Made by a program: the position numbers and the translations under genes
Part shown: piece after piece, positions 26,868-35,525 of the stretch
Layout: each line of letters begins with the position of its first letter
Numbering within the stretch: the stretch's first letter is position 1
From: Rhodanobacter sp. T12-5
Lineage (GTDB): Bacteria; Pseudomonadota; Gammaproteobacteria; Xanthomonadales; Rhodanobacteraceae
Assembly (NCBI RefSeq): GCF_008329435.1
Contig: NZ_NPKN01000002.1
Span: 124,001-188,000, forward strand
Length of the DNA: 64,000 nt
Reading direction: 5' to 3'
The notes under the pieces: model-generated
Seen by the model: only the letters and a program-made list of their open reading frames with translations
The model's database searches: none
What the model was told of the DNA's origin: nothing

Positions 26868-29800
26868 ATGATCGCCAGCGACCTGCATTCGATACTCCAG
26901 CATACCGAGTGGACATCCACTTTCGATGAGAGAACCCTCCAGCGCGGCGCCGATTACGTACGTCGCCAGCGGGTGATCACGCTCGATTTCAATGCGGGCG
27001 ACAAGGATTCCGGCTGTTCCCTCGATGGCGTCATCCGCGGCAGCGAACGGCAGCCTTACCGTTGCAGGGTCGACATCCAGGCCAGGGAGAACTGGCTGGT
27101 GTTCGACACCACCTGCTCTTGTCCGGTCGGCGTGGATTGCAAGCATGCCGCCGCCATGATCTTGCTGGCGGCAAACCTGCCGCCGCAGGCATGGCCTGGC
27201 ACAACGCAGATACCCCCGGTGACGCGGCGCCCCGCCGCAGCGGCGAGCCGCCAGCCCGACCTGTCCAGATGGCCGGCCTGGCTGCAACGCCTGAAGACGC
27301 AGGCCGAGACTGACCTTGCAGCGATCGAGCCGGCGCGCCAGTTCGGCGTGCTGTTGCGTGGCGAACCGCATGGCCAGTTGCTGGTCAATCCCGCATGGCT
27401 GCGTCCCGGCAAGGGCCGCGGCCCGGCCATGGTCGACCCGCAGCCGCTGCATTTGCATGAACGCGCCGGGCCGTTGCCGACACCGCCGGGCGGCTGGCCG
27501 GAAACGGTCGCCAGTGCGCTCGCACTCCTCCTGCATCATCAATACACACGTATTGCCGGTCGCTGCTGGACCGCGATTCACGCGGTTCATCAGGAGCAGG
27601 CGCTGGAAACTCTGCTCACGCACTATCCGGTGTATTTCGAAAAAGGCTCCGCGCCGTTGCAGCGCGGACCCACGCTGCCCTTGCAAGTACGCTGGCTTGG
27701 CCAGCCCGATGGCAGCCAGAAGCTGGTCACCGACATCGACAGCACCGAAGCGGCCTTGCTGCTGCGCGGATCGGGCTTGTGGTACGTGCTGCCGGGTACG
27801 CGGATTTACGGCCGCATCGAGGGCGCTCCCGCACTGCTCGACAGCGTCGCCCAGGCGCCGGTCGTGTTGCCCGAACAGGTCGAAGCGCTGCGCCAGGAAC
27901 TGTTGCAGCATCCGGGCGCGACGCCGATTCCGCTGCCCGAGCTGCGTCCGCCCGTGCAGACCGTGCAAGTGAGGCCGCAACCCGTGCTGCATCTTCGCGT
28001 GGTCGAGCTGTCGATTTCGCAGCAGCGCAACGGCCAGCGAACGCCGGTGCCGCTGGGTTGCGCGCGTCTGGCGTTCGATTACGGCGGCCACGTACTGGCG
28101 CCTGGTCCGGACGTCGATGACGCCCCCACCCGAATCATGCATGGCGCACAGGTGCTGGAGATCGTGCGCGACGGAGGCGCGGAGAACGCCGCCCAGGAAC
28201 AGCTCGACCGACTGGGCATGGTCGAGGTCGGCCTTTATGCCTACGAACAAGGTCTGTGCCGGTTGCCGCTGGACGAGAACGACTTCGTGCTGCAGCCGGA
28301 CGAGCGCAAGCCACCGCTTGCGGCCGACGGCTGGAAAACCGTACTGGAGACGCTGACCGACGCCGGCTTCCGGCTCACCTTCGATGCCGGCTTCCCGCGC
28401 GACGAACTGGTTGATGTCGACGACTGGCACGCCGACCTGCAAGCCAGCGGCAACCAGTGGTTCGACGTGTCGCTGGGTGTGGACGTCGCAGGCGAGCGGA
28501 TCGACCTGCTGCCGGTGCTGCGCCGCCTGCTGGCCGATCCGGGCTTTCCGCGGCATCCACTCAAGGGCGAAAAGAAGAACGCCAGCTGGCGCGTGTTGCT
28601 GGACGAGCGGCGCAGCGCGAACCTGCCCCTGAGTCGCCTGCGCGCATTGATCGAACCGCTGCTGGAATGGCTCGAAGGCGACGGCGAACTGCGCCTGCAT
28701 CGCAGCCAGGCGCCGCTGCTCGCCGCGCTCGACGAACACCTGCACTGGCGCGGCGGCGACCTGTTGCGCGTCCATCTGGATGCGTTGCAAAACCTCGAGC
28801 GCAGCGCCAGCGCACCCAAAGGCTTCAAGGCCACGCTGCGCCCGTACCAGCGTGACGGCCTGGCGTGGCTGGACTTTCTCGGCGCCGCCGGTCTGGGCGG
28901 CATCCTCGCCGACGACATGGGCCTGGGCAAGACGGTGCAGGTGCTGGCGCATATCCTGGGCGAGAAACAGCGCGGCCGATTGCAACAACCGGCGCTGGTG
29001 GTCGCGCCGACGAGCCTGGTCGGCAACTGGCAGGCCGAAGCCGCGCGCTTCGCGCCCGCCCTGAAGGTGCTGGTGATCCACGGTGCCGCGCGCGCCGACC
29101 GCTACGACGAGATCGCCAGCCACGACCTGGTCATCACCACCTATCCGCTGCTGCCGCGCGATCGCGAACAACTGCTCGAACAACGCTTCGCCCTGCTCGT
29201 GCTGGACGAGGCGCAGGCGATCAAGAACGCCAACAGCCAGGCCGCCCGCGTGGTGCGCGAGATCCCCGCCACGCGCCGGCTCGCGATGACCGGCACGCCG
29301 CTGGAGAACCATCTTGGCGAATTGTGGGCGCAGTTCGATGCGGTGGAACCGGGCCTGCTCGGCAGCCAGCGCCAGTTCGTCAAGCTGTACCGCACGCCGA
29401 TCGAGAAGCACGCCGACGTCGATCGCCAGCAGCGCTTGAATCGCCGCATCGGTCCGTTGCTGCTGCGCCGGCGCAAGGATGACGTGCTCACCGACCTGCC
29501 CGCCAAGACCGAGATCGTGCGAACGCTGGAACTGGAAGGCGACCAGCGCGCGTTGTACGAAACCCTGCGCCTGGCCCAGCACGAACGCGTGCGGCAGGCA
29601 GTGCGCGAGCGCGGCATGGCGCAATCCGGCATCATCGTGCTGGATGCGCTGCTCAAGCTGCGCCAGGCTTGCTGCGACCCGCGCCTGGTCAAGCTGGCCA
29701 GTGCGAAGAAGATCACCACCAGCGCGAAACTCGACGCCCTGCTCGAACTGCTCGACGGCCTGCTCGACGAAGGCCGCCGCATACTGCTGTTCTCGCAATT

Positions 29801-30239
29801 CACCGGCATGCTGGCCCTGATCGAGGCGGCGCTGATCCAACGCGGCATCGCCCATCAGCTGCTCACCGGGCAGACCCCGGCGGCCGCCCGCAGCGCGCTG
29901 ATCAGGCGCTTCCAGCAAGGCGACGTGCCGATCTTCCTGATCAGCCTGAAGGCCGGCGGGGTCGGCCTCAACCTCACCGCCGCCGACACCGTGATCCACT
30001 ACGACCCGTGGTGGAATCCCGCCGCCGAAGCGCAGGCCACCGATCGCGCGCACCGCATCGGCCAGGACAAGCCGGTGTTCGTCTACCGGCTGATCTGCGC
30101 CGGCACGGTCGAGCAAAAGATCCAGGCCATGCAGTCACGCAAGGCCGAACTCGCCCGCGCCGTGCTGGAAGGCGGCGGCGCCACGACCCAGCTGCGCTTC
30201 GACGAGACCGATCTGGCCGAGTTGTTCGCGCCGTTGTGA
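26868..30239 (+). CDS. SNF2-family helicase with SWIM zinc finger
   Basis: 1123 residues from the ATG at 26868. An N-terminal SWIM finger is seen at about 82-92 (CSCPVGVDCKH). The centre (about 200-640) is a variable beta-rich region. The C-terminal SNF2 motor has motif I DDMGLGKT (about 680), motif II DEAQ (about 779), motif III LAMTGTPLENH, motif V and motif VI QATDRAHRIGQ (about 1055). This is the standard bacterial SWI2/SNF2 ATPase with DNA-dependent translocase activity; RNA polymerase recycling (as RapA) or recombination roles are known for relatives. Here there is no adjacent nuclease or methylase, so a restriction or defence role is not supported. Confidence 0.92.
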   Translation: MIASDLHSILQHTEWTSTFDERTLQRGADYVRRQRVITLDFNAGDKDSGCSLDGVIRGSERQPYRCRVDIQARENWLVFDTTCSCPVGVDCKHAAAMILLAANLPPQAWPGTTQIPPVTRRPAAAASRQPDLSRWPAWLQRLKTQAETDLAAIEPARQFGVLLRGEPHGQLLVNPAWLRPGKGRGPAMVDPQPLHLHERAGPLPTPPGGWPETVASALALLLHHQYTRIAGRCWTAIHAVHQEQALETLLTHYPVYFEKGSAPLQRGPTLPLQVRWLGQPDGSQKLVTDIDSTEAALLLRGSGLWYVLPGTRIYGRIEGAPALLDSVAQAPVVLPEQVEALRQELLQHPGATPIPLPELRPPVQTVQVRPQPVLHLRVVELSISQQRNGQRTPVPLGCARLAFDYGGHVLAPGPDVDDAPTRIMHGAQVLEIVRDGGAENAAQEQLDRLGMVEVGLYAYEQGLCRLPLDENDFVLQPDERKPPLAADGWKTVLETLTDAGFRLTFDAGFPRDELVDVDDWHADLQASGNQWFDVSLGVDVAGERIDLLPVLRRLLADPGFPRHPLKGEKKNASWRVLLDERRSANLPLSRLRALIEPLLEWLEGDGELRLHRSQAPLLAALDEHLHWRGGDLLRVHLDALQNLERSASAPKGFKATLRPYQRDGLAWLDFLGAAGLGGILADDMGLGKTVQVLAHILGEKQRGRLQQPALVVAPTSLVGNWQAEAARFAPALKVLVIHGAARADRYDEIASHDLVITTYPLLPRDREQLLEQRFALLVLDEAQAIKNANSQAARVVREIPATRRLAMTGTPLENHLGELWAQFDAVEPGLLGSQRQFVKLYRTPIEKHADVDRQQRLNRRIGPLLLRRRKDDVLTDLPAKTEIVRTLELEGDQRALYETLRLAQHERVRQAVRERGMAQSGIIVLDALLKLRQACCDPRLVKLASAKKITTSAKLDALLELLDGLLDEGRRILLFSQFTGMLALIEAALIQRGIAHQLLTGQTPAAARSALIRRFQQGDVPIFLISLKAGGVGLNLTAADTVIHYDPWWNPAAEAQATDRAHRIGQDKPVFVYRLICAGTVEQKIQAMQSRKAELARAVLEGGGATTQLRFDETDLAELFAPL

Positions 30240-30314
30240 ACCCATGGACCATTCCCGTTCCCGGGCTTTCCGGGGCGTGGCACTACACTGACTTGCCCTT
30301 ACGGAGATACGCAC

Positions 30315-30467
30315 TTGGCCAAGCCCAACTATTCCTACGAAAAACGGCAACGCGAGATTGCCAAGAAAAAACAGCAAGAAGAGAAAGACGCGCGCAAGCG
30401 TGAGGCACGTGAAGCCGCCCAGGCGACGACAGACCCGGCAAAAAAGCCGTCGCCTGACGATCGATAG
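30315..30467 (+). CDS. Small conserved basic protein
   Basis: 50 residues starting at a TTG with GGAG eight bases upstream. The product begins MAKPNYSYEKRQREIAKKK and is almost entirely Lys/Arg/Glu, ending with a Pro/Asp tail. Similar short proteins beginning MAKPNYSFEKRQRELAKK are, to my knowledge, common in Xanthomonadales and other proteobacteria, with no known function. Nucleic-acid or ribosome contact would suit the charge but is a guess. Confidence 0.75.
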   Translation: MAKPNYSYEKRQREIAKKKQQEEKDARKREAREAAQATTDPAKKPSPDDR

Positions 30468-30512
30468 GGCGCACCGCTGTCCGGCAATATCCTGAGGCGC
30501 GCATTCCGCACT

Positions 30513-30595
30513 GTGGGAGCGACTTCAGTCGCGATGCTCTCGGCGTTCTGCGGCGGCTTGCGCAAAAAGGGAATCGCGACTGAAGTCGCTCCTAC
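30513..30595. repeat. REP pair (BIME)
   Basis: GTGGGAGCGACTTCAGTCGC plus GAT on the left, and the exact opposite ATCGCGACTGAAGTCGCTCC plus TAC on the right, about 37 bp apart. Each unit can form its own hairpin (GCGACT..AGTCGC). Same family as the pairs at 48243 and 50423. Confidence 0.88.
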
Positions 30596-30635
30596 AACGC
30601 GGGAATCACGATGATTGAAGCATCCGCCATTCGGC

Positions 30636-32342
30636 TCAGTGTTTTTTCTTCGGCCCCAGCGCATTGCGCAGCAGGTCGTTGAGCACGTCCTGCTTGCGCT
30701 TCGACGAATCAGGCGCCGGCGTCTTCGAGTCGGTTTTTTTGGCACCCGCCACACCAGCCTTGAGCAGACCGGTCACCGCCGTCGGGTCGAGCTTGAACGC
30801 CGGGGCGCTGGCGGTACCGGAAATGCGCACGCCGATGCCCTGCGCCGTCGTGCCGCCGATCACGCTGCCGAGCAGGCGCCCCGCTCCGGAGTTGCTCAGC
30901 AGGCTACCGAGGGCCTGCCCGCTCTGGACGCCAGCGGTGATGCCCTGGTCGAGCTTGACCAGCATGCGGCCGTCCAGCCGTCCATCCGTCGCCATGCTGA
31001 CCTGGCCGGCGACGTTGCCGAGCTCGGCAACGTCGGCGCGCAGCGCATCGGCGCGGATGCCGGACGGTGTGATATCCAGCGTCGCCTGAGCGTGCCGGAT
31101 CACCGTGTCCTTCGGGGTCTTGATGCCAGCCAGCGCCAATGCACCGCCGAGCTTCGCGCCGAGGCTGAAACCCACCAGGCGCGAATCGTCCACGCTCACC
31201 GGACCGTTGATCAGCAACGCATCGAGCGGGCCGTGCGCGTGCAGGTCCATGCTCATGCTGCCGCCGCTGAGGCGGGAATTTTCCGGCAACACCACGCCGA
31301 AGACCGGCAGCAACGACTCCATGTCATCGACCGGCAGGCGATTGCCATTGATGCGCAGATCCAGTTGCATGACCTTCGGCCGGTTGTCGAAGCTGCCGCC
31401 GACGGCCACGTGCGTCGTGCCCATGCCGATCGCGGCCGGCTTGATCTGGCCGCGACCGCTGCGCAGGTCGTAACTGGCTTGGTAGTCGATGCGCAACAGG
31501 CGTGGCGACGGCGCGCCGGCGGCCATCAGCTTGAGCCCGCTGGCATCGATGCGACCTTTCGATTGCAGCACTCCCTTGTCTGCGTGGATGTGCGTGTCGA
31601 TGTCGAGCACACCGCCGACGCCGGCGCCCGCGCTCATCAACCCTGCTCGCACCAGGTCCAGGCGATGCATGACCAGGTGGGCGTCGACCGGTGTCAGCAA
31701 CGCGTTGGCCGGGTTCCACGGACCCAGCGTGCCGTCGAGCTGCAGCGTGCCGCCGCCGGCGATGGCTGCGCTTGTCGAAAACGGAAAGGCGGCGCCCATG
31801 CCGACGTGATCGGCACTCAGCTGCACCTGCTGGTAACTGCGCGTCCCGCCGACGGCACGGGTGAGATCGATGCGGCCGTCCTTGATGCGCAGTTGGTCTA
31901 CGCTGAAGGCCAGCGGCTGGCTGGACGAGGCCGGCGCCGGGGCCGTTGCGCCGCTGCCGCCAAGCGTGGCGAAATTCCAGTCGCCCTTGCCGTTCTGCGC
32001 CAGCCGCACGCCAGGATGGTCCAGCGTCAGCGAGGTGATGCGCAGTTCGCGGTGCACCAGCAGCGGCCACAGCCGCACGCCAAGTTCCAGCGATTGCGCC
32101 GTGACGAACGGCTGCGCGCCGAACGCCGGATCGTCCCCGATGCGGATGTCGTCGGCGTCCAGCGCACCCGACCACAGTGACACATGCAGCTTGCCCAGCG
32201 TCACCTCGCGCCCGAGCGCCTGGCTGAGCGTGTTCTGGATCTGCGGGCGGAAATGGTTCGCGTCCACCAGCATCAATGCACCGGCGCCGACAACGATCAG
32301 CGCCAGCACGACGACGGAAATCACGATCGGCAAGCGTTTCAT
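30636..32342 (-). CDS. AsmA family protein
   Basis: 568 residues from the ATG at 32342, with GGGAG eight bases upstream. One N-terminal helix (LPIVISVVVLALIVVGAGAL) anchors it in the inner membrane. The AsmA N-terminal motif follows (VDANHFRPQIQNTLSQALGR, GKLHVSLWSG), then long beta-repeat regions and the C-terminal AsmA_2-type segment. AsmA-like proteins are thought to carry phospholipids between inner and outer membranes. The C-terminus ends in a Lys-rich tail (GPKKKH). A REP pair sits just downstream. Confidence 0.9.
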   Translation of the reverse strand: MKRLPIVISVVVLALIVVGAGALMLVDANHFRPQIQNTLSQALGREVTLGKLHVSLWSGALDADDIRIGDDPAFGAQPFVTAQSLELGVRLWPLLVHRELRITSLTLDHPGVRLAQNGKGDWNFATLGGSGATAPAPASSSQPLAFSVDQLRIKDGRIDLTRAVGGTRSYQQVQLSADHVGMGAAFPFSTSAAIAGGGTLQLDGTLGPWNPANALLTPVDAHLVMHRLDLVRAGLMSAGAGVGGVLDIDTHIHADKGVLQSKGRIDASGLKLMAAGAPSPRLLRIDYQASYDLRSGRGQIKPAAIGMGTTHVAVGGSFDNRPKVMQLDLRINGNRLPVDDMESLLPVFGVVLPENSRLSGGSMSMDLHAHGPLDALLINGPVSVDDSRLVGFSLGAKLGGALALAGIKTPKDTVIRHAQATLDITPSGIRADALRADVAELGNVAGQVSMATDGRLDGRMLVKLDQGITAGVQSGQALGSLLSNSGAGRLLGSVIGGTTAQGIGVRISGTASAPAFKLDPTAVTGLLKAGVAGAKKTDSKTPAPDSSKRKQDVLNDLLRNALGPKKKH

Positions 32343-32855
32343 GCGCACTGCTCCCGCACGGTCGATGACGGCGCGTAACTGCGTTTGGATACTAGGCCGG
32401 CATGGATTCGGCGTCTAGAAATGCCTTCCGCTTTCAGATTGCCGGAACCCGTCCATACCGCGAGCGATGTCTGCAAGCGTCGAGGCACCGTGTTTTTTTC
32501 GCATGGAACTCACACGGCGAAGTCCAGAATCACGTGCGCCGGGGGATCTTGATTTCGCTTCGCGGGGAATAGCATGAAGCGCATGGAGCTTGTGCGTTCC
32601 GGTCTCTTGGCAGTGCTCGATTCTCTCGCCGTCGCAGCCGCATGCGAAGACGCGCTGACCACGTTCGACCGCTCCATCAGCGCGCATGTCGAGCGCGTCG
32701 GTTGACCGCACCATGGCAATCGATTGCACCGGTTCGTGCACCCGAACGGCTCATCCGCCAGCCTTGGACGGGCACACCGACAGCCATGACATGAATGGCG
32801 ACGAGCACGTGCCGGGCGCTGGCCGCCACATCCTCCTGCAGAGGTGCGATGCGCC
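32343..32855. other. Region upstream of the TIR gene
   Basis: 513 bp between the AsmA gene (leftward) and the TIR gene (rightward), so it holds both promoters. Apart from the doubtful 43-codon frame at 32574 no gene is convincing. A T7 run lies at about 32492. Confidence 0.45.
32574..32705 (+). CDS. Possible 43-residue protein
   Basis: ATG at 32574 has GGGGAA six bases upstream. The product starts MKRMELVRSGLLAVLDSLAV and continues with an Ala/Cys/Glu segment ending VERVG. It has amphipathic helical character but no family similarity that I can see. It is 150 bp upstream of the TIR gene on the same strand and could belong to that unit. Doubtful. Confidence 0.28.
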   Translation: MKRMELVRSGLLAVLDSLAVAAACEDALTTFDRSISAHVERVG

Positions 32856-35066
32856 ATGACACCAGCCTCGGCGACGCCGGTTTTCCGGTATCGCGCCTTC
32901 ATCAGCTACAGCCACCGGGACAAGTCCTGGGCGGGCTGGCTGCACAAGGCGCTGGAGGCCTACGTGATCCCGAAACGACTGGTCGGCCAGAGCACGGCCT
33001 TCGGCACGGTGCCAAGACGGCTGGTACCGGTTTTTCGTGACCGCGAGGAACTGGCCAGCGCCACCGATCTCGGGCGCAAGGTCAACGAAGCGCTGGCGCA
33101 ATCGGCGTGCCTGGTGGTGATCTGCTCGCCGCAATCGGCCAACTCGCGCTGGGTCAACGAGGAGGTGCTGGCGTTCAAGCGGCTCGGCCACAGCGATCGC
33201 ATCTTCTGCCTGATCGTCGCGGGCGAACCCGGCGCCGGAGACCTTCCCGGCCGCGAGGCCCAGGAATGTTTCGCACCGGCGCTGCGTCATCGGCTCGGGC
33301 CAGACGGCAGGTTGAGCCGCGAGCGCACCGAACCGATCGCCGCCGATGTGCGACCCGGCAAGGACGGCAAGACGAATGCCAAGCTGAAGCTGATCGCCGG
33401 CATGCTGGATGTCGGTTTCGACGCATTGAAACGACGCGAGCTGCAACGACGCACGCGTCGGATGGCAGCGCTGGCCATCGTCGCATTGAGCGTGATGACG
33501 GTAACCACCGTACTGGCGATCGCCGCGGTGATGGCACGCAATGCGGCGGTCGCCGCCAGCCACGCTGCCGAGCGTAGGCAGAAGCAGGCCGAGGACCTGG
33601 TCGACTTCATGCTCGGCGACCTCAACGACAAGCTGGCGCAGGTGTCGCGGCTGGACATCATGGAAGCAGTCGACGACCGGGCCATGAACTATTTTCAGTC
33701 AATGCCCACCGGCGACGTCACCCAGGAAACACTGGCGCAACGCGCCAGGGCGCTGGAAAGAATCGGCAGCGTGCGACTGGACCAGGGCCAACTGGCCGCG
33801 GCCATGGCGTCCTACCGGGCCGCGTTGAAACTGGCTTTGCCGTTGGCCGCCGCCGCGCCGGCAAACACCTCGCGGCAGCTGGCCGGTGCGGAGATATGGG
33901 CGTTCATCGGCATGACGCAATGGCGCCAGGGCGATCTGGATGCCGCGCAGCAGAGTTTCGTGGCGGCGCAGACGCTTCTGCACCGCGCACGCCGGCTGAC
34001 CCCCGACGACCCGCAACTGCGGTTCCAGCTGGCCACGATCGACAACAACATCGGCCATGTGCTGGAGGCGCGTGGCCAACTGGACGAGGCGCTGGTCCAG
34101 TACCGCAGCATGCTGCAGTTGATGCAGCAACTGGTCCCGGCGCAGTCGACCGATGCGGAATGGACATCCTCCCTCGGCTCGGCCTACAACAACATCGGCA
34201 GGCTGGCGCTGATGCGTGGCGAACTGGCCATCGCCGTGGCGCACTACGCAACCGACGACGCCATCGAGTCTGCCCTGACCGCGCGCGACCCCAACGACGC
34301 CAGCCAGCGCGACAGCACGTTGACCGTTCGCGCGATCCTGGGACGCACTCAGGCACTTGCCGGCGATCTCGAGAGCGGCATGGAGCGGCTGCAACAGGCC
34401 ATCGACATCGCCACGCAGCTGAAGGCGATCGATCCGGGCAATACCGATTTCAAGGAACACGCGGCCCTGTACGCCACCCAGCTGGCCCGGTTGCGACGCC
34501 TGAGCGGCGACCTGCGCACGGCGAACGCGCTCACCGCACAATCGCTGGCGACTTTTGCCGCGCTGACCGCGCAGGCGCCCGCCAACACCGGCTGGCAACG
34601 CGAGTTTGCCGAGGCGCGGCTCGAACAGGCGGCGCAATCGCTTGCCGTGGGCCGCGTCGACGCGTCGCGCACGCAGGCAAGCGCGGCGTTGCACGCGCTC
34701 GATCCGCTGCTTGCCCGACAACCCGGCGATCGTGCCACCTTGCTGGCCACGGCCGGCGCTCGGCTGCTGCTGGCCGGGGTCGAAGACACGCAGGCTGCCC
34801 GGCCACTGCGGGAAGCCACCTTGCACACGCTCCAGACCGTGAAAAGCGGACGCGACGACCCCCGCCTTCTGGCGCTGCAGGTCGAAGCCCTGCTCGCGCT
34901 CGACAGGAGGACCGAAGCAACGCCGCTGGTCCGGCAGCTGTGGCGAAGCGGCTACCGCGATGCGGCATTGATGCAGGTGCTGCAGCGCGAACGGATCGAC
35001 TACCCGGTCAATCCCGCGTTCCGGCAGGAGTTGCTGGCGGCATCCGGAGGCAAGCCGGGGAAATAG
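32856..35066 (+). CDS. TIR-domain protein with transmembrane helix and TPR repeats
   Basis: 736 residues from the ATG at 32856 (a GTG four codons earlier is possible). The TIR domain (about 10-150) begins FRYRAFISYSHRDKSWAGWL; the conserved SPQSANSRWVNEEV at 91-104 carries the acidic residue used for catalysis in NAD-cleaving TIRs. A linker (LKLIAGMLDVGFDALKRREL) leads to one helix (203-227), so the TIR is cytoplasmic and the C-terminal part periplasmic if the helix spans once, or the reverse. The C-terminal 480 residues are helical TPR-like repeats. TIR proteins of bacteria are often NADases in anti-phage systems; here the TPR part may sense or scaffold. It is followed on the same strand by a small acidic protein and a SLOG-like membrane protein. 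Confidence 0.9.
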   Translation: MTPASATPVFRYRAFISYSHRDKSWAGWLHKALEAYVIPKRLVGQSTAFGTVPRRLVPVFRDREELASATDLGRKVNEALAQSACLVVICSPQSANSRWVNEEVLAFKRLGHSDRIFCLIVAGEPGAGDLPGREAQECFAPALRHRLGPDGRLSRERTEPIAADVRPGKDGKTNAKLKLIAGMLDVGFDALKRRELQRRTRRMAALAIVALSVMTVTTVLAIAAVMARNAAVAASHAAERRQKQAEDLVDFMLGDLNDKLAQVSRLDIMEAVDDRAMNYFQSMPTGDVTQETLAQRARALERIGSVRLDQGQLAAAMASYRAALKLALPLAAAAPANTSRQLAGAEIWAFIGMTQWRQGDLDAAQQSFVAAQTLLHRARRLTPDDPQLRFQLATIDNNIGHVLEARGQLDEALVQYRSMLQLMQQLVPAQSTDAEWTSSLGSAYNNIGRLALMRGELAIAVAHYATDDAIESALTARDPNDASQRDSTLTVRAILGRTQALAGDLESGMERLQQAIDIATQLKAIDPGNTDFKEHAALYATQLARLRRLSGDLRTANALTAQSLATFAALTAQAPANTGWQREFAEARLEQAAQSLAVGRVDASRTQASAALHALDPLLARQPGDRATLLATAGARLLLAGVEDTQAARPLREATLHTLQTVKSGRDDPRLLALQVEALLALDRRTEATPLVRQLWRSGYRDAALMQVLQRERIDYPVNPAFRQELLAASGGKPGK

Positions 35067-35232
35067 CCGTACCCCTGACGTTGCGACCACCGTCGATCGC
35101 GAACCCGGCCAAGGAAAAGCCGGAAAGCGTTGCATGCAAGCAGGGCCACGGAGTCAGGCACACACCGCGTACCGGAGTCCGCACATATCCCGGCACGGCC
35201 AACTTCAACCATCACCACGACCGGAGAACACC

Positions 35233-35382
35233 ATGCCAAAGACCGGAAACAAAGATCAGGACGTCCCGGAGACCACGGAAGAAGAAAACAACAACGACCC
35301 CGCGCTTCAACCAGAGCCGGACGTCGAGAGGAACGCCCCTGCACCCAGTACCACCACGGTACCGCGGATCAAGCCCACTTGA
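35233..35382 (+). CDS. Small acidic protein
   Basis: 49 residues, ATG at 35233 with GGAGA upstream. The product, from MPKTGNKDQDVPETTEEE to a Pro-rich end (TVPRIKPT), is rich in Glu, Asp, Asn and Pro with no hydrophobic core, so it is probably disordered. It lies 166 bp after the TIR gene and 143 bp before the SLOG-like gene. No family recognised; its position suggests a role in this three-gene module. Confidence 0.6.
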   Translation: MPKTGNKDQDVPETTEEENNNDPALQPEPDVERNAPAPSTTTVPRIKPT

Positions 35383-35525
35383 GGCAGGACCGCGTCATCA
35401 ACAACGGCAGGGCAGAAGGCCAGGCCGGCGGCGTCGAACGGCAGAAGGCAACGTCGGTGGCCGGCGATGCGGTCGCGCGGCCGTGCATCGACCATCGTTC
35501 CATCAACCATCGTCCGGACGCCGCC

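Noticed and set aside
26841-30116. Long open frame on the minus strand opposite the SNF2 helicase (over 1000 codons)
   Set aside because: It mirrors the helicase codons, is full of Gln/Arg/Ala runs with no domain, and is the usual antisense artefact of high-GC genes.
26868-30239. Defence-island role for the SNF2 helicase
   Set aside because: No nuclease, methylase or other DISARM/BREX-type gene is adjacent, and the SWIM-SNF2 layout is typical of housekeeping copies.
32763-32857. Short frame (TTG start) whose stop overlaps the TIR start as ATGA
   Set aside because: A leader peptide for translational coupling is possible, but the sequence is unremarkable and start codon and signal are weak.
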